Source: Methylibium sp. (GTDB taxonomy: Bacteria; Pseudomonadota; Gammaproteobacteria; Burkholderiales; Burkholderiaceae_C). From it: DNA of 39,310 nucleotides. Of this stretch, positions 26,028 to 33,591 are shown in pieces (positions within the stretch are counted from its first letter, which is position 1; each line of letters begins with the position of its first letter). Position numbers and translations under genes: made by a program. Below the pieces are notes generated by a model. That model saw only the letters and a list, made by a program, of their open reading frames with translations. It was not told the DNA's origin and did not search any database. The stretch spans positions 1-39,310 of the forward strand of contig NZ_JACDCU010000004.1 of NCBI RefSeq assembly GCF_013817365.1, in the 5' to 3' direction.

Positions 26028-27134
26028 TCAATCTTGATGCTCGCGGATGGTGGCTATTACCAGCCGGGTAATGCCATAGAGCAGCAGGCAGATCACAGCC
26101 AGTGTCACGAGGTTGTAGATACGGCGCGGATAACGCGCCGTCTCCGGCAACGAGGGTGGTTCGATCACGACAAGGCTCTTGAGCTTGCGTGACGCCTCGA
26201 TCCGGGCGTTTTCCACGGCGGCGAGCGACAGCTTGTAGGCGTCTTCTGCAAAACCGGCTTGCAGGATCAACTCCTGGAAGTCGGCGGCCAGCCGGTTCAG
26301 ACGCTCGCCGGTGCGGCCGGACGTGGCGCGCAGGCGTTCGATGTCGAGTTGGGAGCGCGTGGCTTCCAGCTGGCTGCGCAAGGCCTTGATCTGGTAGGAA
26401 CTGTCGTTCAGGAAGGTGCGCGCATTACGCAGTTCGGCCTCCTGCTGTGCCTGCTCGCTTTGCAGTTTGGCGGTCAGTGCGCTGCTGGCCTCGGCTTGGG
26501 TCAGCGGGTCGAGCAGCTTGTTCTTGGTCTGGAAGGCCAGCACCTGGGACTTGGCCTGCTGCAGGCGTGCTGCCGCCCCCTTGAGCTCGTTCTCGGCGAA
26601 GCCCATCTGCTCGCGCGCCATGCGCTGCGAAAAGTCGTTCACGAAGCGTTCGCTCTCTTTCAGGATGGCCGCGTTGAGCGCCTGCGCAAACGCCGGTTCG
26701 AAGCCCTGCGCTCGCACCGTGAGGAGGCCCGCGATGTCGTCGAAAGTCACCTCGACACGGCTTCGGTAGTAGTCCAGAAACCATTCCTGGCTCACGCCGT
26801 CGTAAAGGCGGTAAAGCGGATCGGCCGTCTCGGCCTCGAAGTGGCCACGAAGATCGAGTTCGGCGTCGAGTCGGTTCAACAAGGCGAGCGAGTGGATGAA
26901 CTGGCGCAGGTAAAGCGTGTCGTCGCGCGACGGCGGGTTCACGCCGCCCAGCAGCATTGCCACGCCCGGTACGCTGCCGGCTGAATCTTGGCTGGCCTGG
27001 CGCACCGTGACGATGGATTCGCTGACATAGCGGTCTGCCGCGAGCAGCGCGTAGTAAAGCGTGGCCAGCAGCAGCGGCAGCGCGATGATCAGCAGTTTGA
27101 GGCGGCGCGGGGTGAGCGCCAGGAGCTGGTTCAT
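26028..27134 (-). CDS. kpsE: KpsE-like capsule export inner-membrane protein
   Basis: 368 residues from ATG 27134, close to the roughly 380 of KpsE. An N-terminal membrane helix (LKLLIIALPLLLATLYYALLA, about residues 12-32), then periplasmic YVSESIVTVRQASQD, a long coiled coil (about 165-290: ENELKGAAARLQQAKSQVLAF and following), and a second membrane helix near the C-terminus (YNLVTLAVICLLLYGITRLV). This is the polysaccharide co-polymerase/adaptor layout that links the KpsMT transporter to KpsD. ATG 27134 overlaps the TGA of kpsT (ATGA, 27131-27134). The upstream part of the open frame is the antisense of kpsT and is ignored. Confidence 0.91.
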   Translation of the reverse strand: MNQLLALTPRRLKLLIIALPLLLATLYYALLAADRYVSESIVTVRQASQDSAGSVPGVAMLLGGVNPPSRDDTLYLRQFIHSLALLNRLDAELDLRGHFEAETADPLYRLYDGVSQEWFLDYYRSRVEVTFDDIAGLLTVRAQGFEPAFAQALNAAILKESERFVNDFSQRMAREQMGFAENELKGAAARLQQAKSQVLAFQTKNKLLDPLTQAEASSALTAKLQSEQAQQEAELRNARTFLNDSSYQIKALRSQLEATRSQLDIERLRATSGRTGERLNRLAADFQELILQAGFAEDAYKLSLAAVENARIEASRKLKSLVVIEPPSLPETARYPRRIYNLVTLAVICLLLYGITRLVIATIREHQD

Positions 27135-27901
27135 AGGTCGGTCTTGGACTGGAGTTCGGGAGGGAGTGCAGCCGCTGTGGGGGCAGGCACCACAGGAGCG
27201 GCTGGTGCGACCGGCCCGCGTTTGGCGCGCGGCGAGGTCGGCGCCGACGGACCTTGATAAGCCAGGATGCCGGCTTCGACGTCTTCGAACACCGTGGCCG
27301 TTCCGTCCTTGACCAGCACGACCACGTCGCACCACTGGCGGATGTCGGCCATGTTGTGTGAAACGAGAATCAGCTTGGCCTTCGAAAGGCGCGTGCGAAA
27401 TACTTCCTGCCCCTTCTTGCGGAACTGCGCGTCGCCAACCGCCATGACTTCGTCGATGAGGTAGTAGTCGAAGTCGAAGGCCATGCTCAGACCGAAGGCA
27501 AGCCGGGAACGCATGCCCGACGAATACGACTTGACCGGCAGGTCGAAGTACTCGCCGATCTCGGCGAAATCCTCAACGTAAGCGATCTTCTCGCGCATTG
27601 CCTTGCCGGTAGCGCCATAGATGCGGCAGACGAAGCGGACGTTGTCGCGTCCGCTCAAGGTCGGCTGCATGCCGCTGCCCAATCCGACGGGCCAGGAAAT
27701 GTTGGCGTCGCTGACGATATGGCCGCAATCAGGCGCGTCAATGCCGCCGAGCAGACGCATCAAGGTGGACTTGCCGGCCCCGTTGGGGCCGATCAGGCCG
27801 ATGCTGGCGTCGTCCGGGAAACGGAAACTCAAGTCGCGGAAGACGTAACGCCGCCCGTGCAGCGTGGGATACGACTTGGTGATCTCGCGCAGTTCGATCA
27901 T
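27131..27901 (-). CDS. kpsT: KpsT-like capsule ABC transporter ATP-binding protein
   Basis: 256 residues. Walker A GPNGAGKST (38-46), a Q-loop-region GLGSGMQPTLSGRDNV, the ABC signature in YSSGMRSRLAFGLSMAFD (126-143), Walker B YYLIDEV (146-152), and the switch His in LVSHNMADIRQW. Powers export of the lipid-linked polymer through KpsM. E. coli KpsT is about 220 residues; this protein carries an extra Pro/Ala-rich tail (about 217-256), which appears unstructured and does not resemble the sugar-binding domains of Wzt. 10 bp separate it from kpsM, and it overlaps kpsE by 4 bp. Confidence 0.94.
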   Translation of the reverse strand: MIELREITKSYPTLHGRRYVFRDLSFRFPDDASIGLIGPNGAGKSTLMRLLGGIDAPDCGHIVSDANISWPVGLGSGMQPTLSGRDNVRFVCRIYGATGKAMREKIAYVEDFAEIGEYFDLPVKSYSSGMRSRLAFGLSMAFDFDYYLIDEVMAVGDAQFRKKGQEVFRTRLSKAKLILVSHNMADIRQWCDVVVLVKDGTATVFEDVEAGILAYQGPSAPTSPRAKRGPVAPAAPVVPAPTAAALPPELQSKTDL

Positions 27902-27911
27902 GACAAGAGCG

Positions 27912-28724
27912 TCAGCTCGCCAGCAGGCGCAATCGACGCACCCTGTACAAGGCCAGTCCGAAGGCCAGGGTGATCAGTGTCAAGTAGCTTGGATAAGCGA
28001 GATTGACTTCGTCGATCACGTGGTAGTTCTCGACGAAGTAGCCGCGGTGGATCTCGACCAGATGCAGCAGGGGGTTCCACAACAGCCAAGGCAGGAAGTT
28101 GGCCGGCAAACTGCTCACCGGAAAAATCACGCCGGACAGGAAGTACAGCGGCATGAACATCAGCCGAACGAAAACCCGAAACTGCGGAAAGTCGTCGGTG
28201 GACACGGCCAAGATCAGCCCAAGCCCGAAACCCAGCGCAATCATCACCAAGCCAGCGACAGCCAAATGCAATGGATGATCCGGAAACCACTGCATGCCGC
28301 TCCAGCCGAGCACGGCAAGGAAAACGAAGAAGATCGCGCTGTAGATCAGCACTTCCATCGCGGCGCGCGAGACCACCACGTCGATCGGTTTGACCTGCCG
28401 GTAGCCGAACAGCCCGCGGCTGCTGTCGATGGCACCCATGACTCGGGTCATGACGTTCCGAAAGACCAGGAAAGGAATCATTCCGGTTACCAGGAAGAGC
28501 GGAAAAGGCATGCCCGGCACTACCCGGCTGCGCAGGTAGCCGAACACCATCAGCATCATTGCCAGTAGAGCAACCGGCTCGAAAAGCGCCCAAAGGCCGC
28601 CGAGCCAGCGGCCTTCAAAACGTGCCTTGAGGTCGCGTTGCAGGAGCGCGAACCACACCGCGCGTTGCACTTGCCACGGCGTGCGCCGGCCCTGCGTCCC
28701 GCGTGCGGTCGGGCTCGAACTCAA
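27912..28724 (-). CDS. kpsM: KpsM-like capsule ABC transporter permease (TTG start)
   Basis: 270 residues with six predicted membrane helices of the ABC-2 type. Landmarks: the amphipathic N-terminus AVWFALLQRDLKARFEGRWLGGLWALFEP, FPLFLVTGMIPFLVFRNVMTRV, and FFPVSSLP-like and LLWNPLLHLVEIHRGYF in the second half, all typical of capsule exporters. The start is TTG 28724: GAGGAG lies 5 nt upstream, and the TTG overlaps the stop of the regulator gene (TTGA). The next in-frame start would cut into the conserved N-terminus. It forms the transmembrane half of the exporter with KpsT. Confidence 0.92.
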   Translation of the reverse strand: MSSSPTARGTQGRRTPWQVQRAVWFALLQRDLKARFEGRWLGGLWALFEPVALLAMMLMVFGYLRSRVVPGMPFPLFLVTGMIPFLVFRNVMTRVMGAIDSSRGLFGYRQVKPIDVVVSRAAMEVLIYSAIFFVFLAVLGWSGMQWFPDHPLHLAVAGLVMIALGFGLGLILAVSTDDFPQFRVFVRLMFMPLYFLSGVIFPVSSLPANFLPWLLWNPLLHLVEIHRGYFVENYHVIDEVNLAYPSYLTLITLAFGLALYRVRRLRLLAS

Positions 28725-29077
28725 GGGCGCTCCTCGCGAGCGAGTTCAGCGCGCAATGCAGCGATCGTCACTTGCAACTGTTCGAATTCAGCTTCTTTGC
28801 GACCAAGAAAGCGGCGCGTGAGACTGAGCTTTTCGCGCAGCCCTGCTGGGGTGAGCAGGTACGCGTAGGCGAGCTTGCGATCGCTGCGGCGGAAGTTGCG
28901 CGCCTTGACAAGGCCGCGGTCGAGCAGGGCGTGAAGCAGGTAATGGGTCTTACCCAAACTCAAGCCGAGCGCCGCCGACAACTCGCGTTGTGAGAGGGTC
29001 GGTTGCTTCTCCAGCACGCGCAAGACCTGGAGCCGGGCGGCGTCGGTATCGGCGGCACGAGCAACTGTGGGTGGCAT
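28721..29077 (-). CDS. MarR-type EPS-associated transcriptional regulator
   Basis: 118 residues from ATG 29077, the usual size of the EPS-associated MarR group. A winged helix-turn-helix spans residues about 15-80: LQVLRVLEKQPTLSQRELSAALGLSLGKTHYLLHALLDRGLVKARNF, then the wing SDRKLAYAYLLTPAGLREK, and a C-terminal coiled helix (EAEFEQLQVTIAALRAELA) for dimerisation. Such genes sit at the head of exopolysaccharide operons, as here directly upstream of kpsMTED. A longer open frame upstream runs through rmlC antisense and is ignored. A near-perfect palindrome overlaps its likely transcription start, suggesting autoregulation. Confidence 0.85.
   Translation of the reverse strand: MPPTVARAADTDAARLQVLRVLEKQPTLSQRELSAALGLSLGKTHYLLHALLDRGLVKARNFRRSDRKLAYAYLLTPAGLREKLSLTRRFLGRKEAEFEQLQVTIAALRAELAREERP
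28730..28735 (-). promoter_or_regulatory. Strong ribosome site supporting the kpsM TTG start
   Basis: Reads GAGGAG on the - strand, 5 nt before TTG 28724. It is embedded in the last codons of the regulator gene, so kpsM translation is coupled to that gene. It is one of the best ribosome sites in the window, yet serves a weak start codon. Confidence 0.6.
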
Positions 29078-29083
29078 GCTCAA

Positions 29084-29111
29084 CGTGTTCACGATGTGAA
29101 CGCGGAGTGTA
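29084..29111 (-). promoter_or_regulatory. Palindromic operator and -10 before the EPS regulator
   Basis: GTTCAC (29087-29092) and GTGAAC (29096-29101) form a perfect inverted repeat with a 3-nt centre, extending to 8 of 9 matched pairs over 29084-29104. On the - strand a TACACT box (29106-29111) just precedes it, so transcription would begin inside the palindrome; no good -35 was seen. This is the expected place for a MarR-type repressor to control its own gene and kpsMTED. Confidence 0.5.
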
Positions 29112-29129
29112 GCGGCGCCTTCTGAACCC

Positions 29130-29681
29130 TCAGTCGAAGCCCCTGGCATCGCCCAGCGCGGGCGCAACGGCGTCCTTGGGCGACAGGATGGGAGCTGTAC
29201 CGAGTTCCGGCCAGCGGATGCCAACGCCGTGATCGTCCCAAGCCAGCGCTGCTTCTGCCGGGGGAGCGTAGTAGTCTGTCGTCTTGTACAAGAAGTCAGC
29301 ACTGTCGCTGAGTACGAGGAATCCATGCGCAAACCCCGGCGGAATCCACAGCTGCCGGTGATTGGCCGCGCTCAGATCCACACCCACCCAGCGCCCGAAA
29401 CGCGCGCTCGAACGCCGCATGTCGACCGCCACGTCGAACACCGCGCCCGCCGTCACCCGCACCAGCTTGCCCTGCGCATGCGGCGGCAACTGGTAGTGCA
29501 GGCCGCGCAGCACGCCGCGCGCTGAGCGCGAGTGGTTGTCCTGTACGAAGGTGACCGAGTAGCCCACCGCGGCATCGAAAGCCTGCTGGTTGAAGCTCTC
29601 CATGAAAAAGCCGCGCTCGTCGCCGAAGACTTTCGGCTCGATGATCAGCACCTCGGGCAGGGCGGTGGGGATGACGTTCAT
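29130..29681 (-). CDS. rfbC: dTDP-4-dehydrorhamnose 3,5-epimerase
   Basis: 183 residues, full length RmlC cupin. It epimerises dTDP-4-keto-6-deoxyglucose at C3 and C5. Start MNVIPTALPEVLIIEPKVFGDERGFF with the substrate-binding FxDxRGFF-like segment, FVQDNHSRSARGVLRGLHYQ with the catalytic His in RGLHYQ, KLVRVTAGAVFDVAVDMR, and IPPGFAHGFLVLSD. The active-site Tyr is in YKTTDYYAP. It is third in the rml order here (B, D, A, C), with a toxin-antitoxin pair and a DUF2283 gene interspersed. 52 bp separate it from the EPS regulator. Confidence 0.96.
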   Translation of the reverse strand: MNVIPTALPEVLIIEPKVFGDERGFFMESFNQQAFDAAVGYSVTFVQDNHSRSARGVLRGLHYQLPPHAQGKLVRVTAGAVFDVAVDMRRSSARFGRWVGVDLSAANHRQLWIPPGFAHGFLVLSDSADFLYKTTDYYAPPAEAALAWDDHGVGIRWPELGTAPILSPKDAVAPALGDARGFD

Positions 29682-29720
29682 GGCTCGGTCAGTGTGCCGC
29701 GAGCGGCAATCGAAGGCAGC

Positions 29721-29801
29721 TCATATCAGGCCCGCGAAGCGATTGAAATCGCGGTCGACCGTGACCACGCGTTTCAGGCCGCCACACAGTCGAAGGAGAA
29801 A
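29721..29801 (-). pseudogene. Remnant of a PIN-domain (VapC-like) toxin C-terminus
   Basis: In the gap between the DUF2283 gene and rmlC, one - strand frame reads LLRLCGGLKRVVTVDRDF followed by NRFAGLI and a stop at 29721-29723. The ending VVTVDRDFNRFAGL looks like the last strand and acidic residue of a PIN domain. There is no start codon or N-terminal PIN motif, and the segment overlaps the 3' end of the DUF2283 gene in another frame. It may be the eroded tail of a toxin gene once paired with the DUF2283 gene. The match is short, so chance resemblance is possible. Confidence 0.4.
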
Positions 29802-29971
29802 TTGCTCAGTTCGGCGCGATCCGTGGCGTGCTCAAAGGTGATAGCAAGGACCTGACCCTGGGCGTCCGAGTCAAGCAAAGTGTTTTCGTCGAGGTCTCGG
29901 GTTTCTGCCACGCTTCCAGCTTTCAATTCAATGAAGAGCGTGTCCGTGTCTTCGAAGTAGCGAATCTTCAT
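29774..29971 (-). CDS. DUF2283 small protein
   Basis: 65 residues, full length for DUF2283: MKIRYFEDTDTLFIELKAG, then RDLDENTLLDSDAQGQVLAITFEHATDR. Function is unknown for the family; members often lie beside small toxin-like or DUF4258 genes and are suspected antitoxin partners. Here it is wedged between rmlA (48 bp upstream) and rmlC, and its end is followed by what looks like the tail of a PIN toxin. The last residues (FSFDCVAA) overlap that remnant, so the C-terminus may have been altered by the event that destroyed the partner. Confidence 0.8.
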   Translation of the reverse strand: MKIRYFEDTDTLFIELKAGSVAETRDLDENTLLDSDAQGQVLAITFEHATDRAELSNFSFDCVAA

Positions 29972-30019
29972 GGCGTGAAATCCGGTCGGGATGCCCTTGA
30001 GCGTAGTGGCTGCAGTCGC

Positions 30020-30904
30020 TCAAAACACCCGCTCGTTCAGGACTTTCATCAGGTATTGCCCGTAGCCGTTTTTCAGCATCGGCCGCGCATGCACCTCCAA
30101 CTGCTCCGCGCTGATCCAGCCCGAGCGGTAGGCAATCTCTTCGGGGCAGGACACTTTCAGACCCTGGCGCTTCTCGAGCGTGGCGATGAACTGGCCCGCT
30201 TCCATCAGGCTGTCGTGGGTGCCGGTGTCGAGCCAAGCGTAGCCGCGGCCCATGATTTCGACGCCCAGCGCGCCTTGCGCCAGGTAGCGCGCGTTCACGT
30301 CGGTGATCTCCAGCTCGCCGCGCGCGCTGGGCTTGATGTCGGCGGCGATGTCGCAGACCTGCTCGTCGTAGAAATACAGTCCCGTGACGGCGTAGTTGCT
30401 CTTCGGCGTGCTCGGCTTTTCCTCGATGCTCAGGGCGCGCTGCTGCGCGTCGAAGGCGACGACGCCGTAGCGTTCGGGGTCGGTCACGTGGTAGGCGAAC
30501 ACGCTGGCGCCTGCGCCGCGCTCGTTGGCGTTCTTCAGCAGGCGCTGCAGGTCGTGGCCGTAGAAGATGTTGTCGCCGAGCACCAGCGCGCTCGGCTGAC
30601 CGCCGACGAAGCTGCGCCCGAGAATGAAGGCCTGGGCCAGACCGTCCGGGCTGGGTTGCACGCAGTAGCTCAGGTTCAGGCCCCAGCGCGAACCATCCCC
30701 CAGCAGCGCCTCGAAGCGCGGCAGGTCCTGCGGCGTGCTGATCAGGAGAATGTCGCGGATGCCCGCAAGCATCAGCGTGCTCAGCGGGTAATAGACCATC
30801 GGCTTGTCGTACACCGGCAGCAATTGCTTGCTCAGTGCGAGCGTGGCCGGGTGCAGCCGGCTGCCGGAGCCACCGGCGAGGATGATGCCTTTGCGCGTCG
30901 TCAT
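30020..30904 (-). CDS. rfbA: Glucose-1-phosphate thymidylyltransferase
   Basis: 294 residues, full length RmlA. Joins dTTP and glucose-1-phosphate to dTDP-glucose. Start [45 protein letters not shown] contains the nucleotide-binding GGxGxRLxP and catalytic Lys. [10 protein letters not shown] carries the metal-binding Asp, followed by [22 protein letters not shown] and [11 protein letters not shown], and [11 protein letters not shown] closes the sugar site. The ATG is 3 nt after the VapC stop, so its translation depends on the toxin-antitoxin transcript unless an unseen promoter lies within vapC. Confidence 0.97.
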   Translation of the reverse strand: MTTRKGIILAGGSGSRLHPATLALSKQLLPVYDKPMVYYPLSTLMLAGIRDILLISTPQDLPRFEALLGDGSRWGLNLSYCVQPSPDGLAQAFILGRSFVGGQPSALVLGDNIFYGHDLQRLLKNANERGAGASVFAYHVTDPERYGVVAFDAQQRALSIEEKPSTPKSNYAVTGLYFYDEQVCDIAADIKPSARGELEITDVNARYLAQGALGVEIMGRGYAWLDTGTHDSLMEAGQFIATLEKRQGLKVSCPEEIAYRSGWISAEQLEVHARPMLKNGYGQYLMKVLNERVF

Positions 30905-30907
30905 GAG

Positions 30908-31300
30908 TCAAAGTTGAATGTAGTGAACAGGGCCAGGGTACGACTCGAGCTGCCGGTCAGCCGTGTACAGCCATGCGGGGCACACGATCGCTTGTGCGAG
31001 AAGCAATCGGTCGAACGGATCCTTGTGCAGCACCGGCAGGTCGAGCACAGCAATGGCGTCAGTCGATCGCACCGGAAGTTCCTCGAAGCCGGCTTCGATT
31101 GCACCGCGCCAGGTCAGCGCTGGTCGGGCTTTGAAGTCGTGCCTGCCCTGCGCGGCCTTGATGGCGATTTCCCAGATGCTGGCCGACGAAAAAAGCACGT
31201 CGTTTGCCGGATCTGCGAGATCGTCGCGCACGCTCGCCGGGAGCCGATGCGGCGAGTCCAGTGCCCAGAGAAGGATGTGAGTGTCGAGCAGGATTCTCAA
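30908..31300 (-). CDS. vapC: VapC-family PIN-domain ribonuclease toxin
   Basis: 130 residues. The PIN acidic residues are present: LLDTHILLWAL (Asp6), SSASIWEIAIK (Glu), DPFDRLLLAQA (Asp) and YTADRQLESY (Asp). It belongs to the subgroup with THxLLW and KDPFDRLL. The family cleaves tRNA or rRNA and is neutralised by the cognate antitoxin. The start is TTG 31300, overlapping the antitoxin stop (TTGA, 31297-31300), so synthesis is coupled and kept low. It sits inside the rhamnose genes between rmlD and rmlA, an unusual place, and seems intact. Confidence 0.92.
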   Translation of the reverse strand: MRILLDTHILLWALDSPHRLPASVRDDLADPANDVLFSSASIWEIAIKAAQGRHDFKARPALTWRGAIEAGFEELPVRSTDAIAVLDLPVLHKDPFDRLLLAQAIVCPAWLYTADRQLESYPGPVHYIQL

Positions 31301-31536
31301 AGCGGCGTGTAGAAAGAGTTCAGCACCTCGTCGGGCAGCGGGGCGTCGAAGTCATCGGGAACCGTGAGTTGGCCTGCCAGCAACCCCAGTCGCCGCCGTG
31401 GCTTGCTCGCCTCGAGCGGCATCAACCTGGCGACCGGCTTGCCGGCGCGCGCGATGATCACTTCCTCGCCGGCTTCGACGGCTTCGATCAGCTTGGACAA
31501 CTGGGTTTTTGCTTCATGCACGTTGACGGTGGTCAT
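31297..31536 (-). CDS. vapB: Phd/YefM-type antitoxin partner of VapC
   Basis: 79 residues from ATG 31536. N-terminal DNA-binding fold MTTVNVHEAKTQLSKLIEAVEAGEEVIIARAGKPVARLMPL is the Phd/YefM signature; the C-terminal tail (LTVPDDFDAPLPDEVLNSFYTPL) is the toxin-wrapping part that ends with FD and LP motifs usual for PIN partners. In front of it are a good promoter and a palindrome over the -10, fitting autorepression by the antitoxin-toxin complex. It overlaps vapC by 4 bp. The open frame extends upstream to 31596 without conserved sequence. Confidence 0.92.
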   Translation of the reverse strand: MTTVNVHEAKTQLSKLIEAVEAGEEVIIARAGKPVARLMPLEASKPRRRLGLLAGQLTVPDDFDAPLPDEVLNSFYTPL

Positions 31537-31563
31537 GGGGTGCTCTGCGTGCGGTTGGGGATG

Positions 31564-31596
31564 GCTAAGTATGACTAAGCAGCTTGAGCTGGTCAA
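31564..31596 (-). promoter_or_regulatory. vapBC promoter with operator over the -10
   Basis: On the - strand TTGACC (31591-31596) is a 5/6 match to the -35, followed by a 17-bp spacer and CATACT (31568-31573, 4/6 match to the -10). GCTAAGT (31564-31570) and ACTAAGC (31574-31580) form an inverted repeat with one mismatch centred on the -10. Transcription would start about 25 nt before vapB ATG 31536. It would also feed rmlA and everything downstream. Confidence 0.5.
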
Positions 31597-31627
31597 TCCG
31601 ACGCCCGCACATGGCCGTAAGCCGCAA

Positions 31628-32524
31628 TCACGCGCCGCAGATTTCCGCGAGCAGGCGTTCGACTCCGTGCTGCCAAGCCGGTTGGCGCAACCCGAATGCT
31701 GCCTGCACTTTTCGCGTATCCAATCGCGAGTTCAATGGCCGCTGGGCAGGCGTCGGAAACGCCGTGGTCTGAACCGGCTCGATTGCTAGCGCCTCCACCT
31801 TGATGGCCTGCCCGTGCGCCCGCGCCCACTCGATGACGAAGCGCGCATAGCCGTACCAACTGGTTTCGCCGCTCGCCACCGCGTGGTAAGTGCCGGCCAG
31901 CTCCGGGCGCTGCTGCAGCGTGCGCAAGGCATGCGCGGTGATGTCGGCCAACAGGTCGGCGCCGGTCGGCGCGCCGATCTGGTCGTCGATGACGGTGAGC
32001 CGGTCGCGCTCGGCGGCCAGCCGCAGCATGGTCTTGGCGAAGTTGCCGCCGCGTGCGGCATAGACCCAGCTCGTGCGCAGAATCAGGTGCCGGCAGCCGC
32101 TGGCGCGGATGGCCTCTTCGCCCTCGAGTTTGGTGCGGCCGTAGACGCTGAGCGGGCCGGTCGGTGCGTCCTCGGTGCGCGGCGCGGCGCCCGAGCCGTC
32201 GAACACGTAGTCGGTGCTGTAGTGGACCAGCCAGGCGCCGAGCGCGGCCGCTTCGCGCGCCAGCACGGCGGGCGCGGTGGCGTTGAGGGTGCGCGCCAGT
32301 TCGGGCTCGCTCTCGGCTTTGTCGACGGCGGTGTGGGCCGCCGCATTGACGATCACGTCCGGCCGCACCGCCTGCACCGTGGCGGCGAGCGATTCGGGCC
32401 GGCTGAAGTCAGCGCTGAGTCCCGTGCTGTCGAAGTCGAGTGCCGTCAGCTCGCCCAGCACGGCCAGCGAGCGCTGCAGCTCCCAGCCGACCTGGCCGTT
32501 CTTGCCGAGCAGCAGGATCTTCAT
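31628..32524 (-). CDS. rfbD: dTDP-4-dehydrorhamnose reductase
   Basis: 298 residues from ATG 32524. Reduces the 4-keto sugar to dTDP-L-rhamnose with NAD(P)H. N-terminal [19 protein letters not shown], the characteristic [41 protein letters not shown] with the SDR Tyr-x3-Lys, [19 protein letters not shown] and [15 protein letters not shown]. The open frame runs further upstream only as rmlB antisense-frame sequence. ATGA overlap with the rmlB stop (32521-32524). Downstream, 91 bp carry the vapBC promoter and operator. Confidence 0.96.
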   Translation of the reverse strand: MKILLLGKNGQVGWELQRSLAVLGELTALDFDSTGLSADFSRPESLAATVQAVRPDVIVNAAAHTAVDKAESEPELARTLNATAPAVLAREAAALGAWLVHYSTDYVFDGSGAAPRTEDAPTGPLSVYGRTKLEGEEAIRASGCRHLILRTSWVYAARGGNFAKTMLRLAAERDRLTVIDDQIGAPTGADLLADITAHALRTLQQRPELAGTYHAVASGETSWYGYARFVIEWARAHGQAIKVEALAIEPVQTTAFPTPAQRPLNSRLDTRKVQAAFGLRQPAWQHGVERLLAEICGA

Positions 32525-33591
32525 GCGCCGGGCGCCCGGGTGGCGTAGTTCTGCGCCATCCAGTCGCGATAGCCGCCGCTTTGCACATCCGCCACCCAGT
32601 CGGCATTGGCGAGGTACCACTGCACCGTCTTGCGGATGCCCGAGGCGAAGGTTTCCGCGGGACGCCAGCCGAGTTCGCGCTCGATCTTGCGTGCGTCGAT
32701 CGCATAGCGGCGATCATGGCCCGGCCGGTCGGCCACGAAGGTGATGAGGCGCTTGTAGGGGCCGGCCGGGTCGGGCCGCAGTTCGTCGAGCAGCTTGCAC
32801 ACGGTGTGCACGATGTCGATGTTGGCCTGTTCGTTCCAGCCGCCGATGTTGTACGTTTCCCCGAGGCGGCCCTTGGCGAGCACGGCGCGGATCGCGCTGC
32901 AGTGGTCGCCCACGTAGAGCCAGTCGCGCACCTGCCGGCCATCGCCGTACACCGGCAGCGGTTTGCCCGCCAGCGCATTGACGATCAAGAGCGGAATCAG
33001 CTTCTCGGGGAAGTGATAAGGCCCGTAGTTGTTGGAGCAGTTGCTGGTGACGACCGGCAGGCCGTAGGTGTGGTGCCAGGCCCGCACCAGGTGGTCGCTG
33101 GCTGCCTTGCTGGCCGAGTACGGGCTGTTCGGCTCATAGGCGTGCGTTTCGGTAAACGCCGGCGCATCGGGCGCGAGCGAGCCATAGACCTCGTCGGTGC
33201 TCACATGGTGAAAGCGAAACGCGGCCTTCTTGTCCGCCGGCAGCGCGGACCAGTGCTGGCGTGCCGCTTCGAGCAGGGTAAACGTGCCTTCCACGTTGGT
33301 ACGCATGAAAGCGCCCGGACCGTGGATCGAGCGATCGACATGGCTCTCGGCCGCGAAGTGCAGCACTGCGCGCGGCCGGTGCTCCGCGAACAGCCGGTCG
33401 AGCAGTGGGCGATCGCAGATGTCGCCCTGCACGAACACGTGGCGGGGGTCACCCTGCAGCGACGCCAGATTGCGCAGGTTGCCGGCGTAGGTGAGTGCGT
33501 CCAGGTTGAGCACCGGCTCGCCGGTGGCTTCGATCCAGTCGAGCACGAAGTTGCTACCGATGAAGCCGGCGCCGCCGGTCACGAGGATCAC
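32521..33591 (-). CDS. rfbB: dTDP-glucose 4,6-dehydratase (GTG start)
   Basis: 356 residues from GTG 33591, chosen because the Rossmann strand ([15 protein letters not shown]) begins at residue 2 and the GTG overlaps the manC stop (GTGA, 33588-33591). Converts dTDP-glucose to dTDP-4-keto-6-deoxyglucose. Landmarks: [19 protein letters not shown] with catalytic Asp133-Glu134, [16 protein letters not shown] with Tyr158 and Lys162, [18 protein letters not shown] and the specific [16 protein letters not shown] longer open frame upstream is in the manC region and is not part of the gene. It is second in the operon, after manC. Confidence 0.96.
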   Translation of the reverse strand: MILVTGGAGFIGSNFVLDWIEATGEPVLNLDALTYAGNLRNLASLQGDPRHVFVQGDICDRPLLDRLFAEHRPRAVLHFAAESHVDRSIHGPGAFMRTNVEGTFTLLEAARQHWSALPADKKAAFRFHHVSTDEVYGSLAPDAPAFTETHAYEPNSPYSASKAASDHLVRAWHHTYGLPVVTSNCSNNYGPYHFPEKLIPLLIVNALAGKPLPVYGDGRQVRDWLYVGDHCSAIRAVLAKGRLGETYNIGGWNEQANIDIVHTVCKLLDELRPDPAGPYKRLITFVADRPGHDRRYAIDARKIERELGWRPAETFASGIRKTVQWYLANADWVADVQSGGYRDWMAQNYATRAPGA

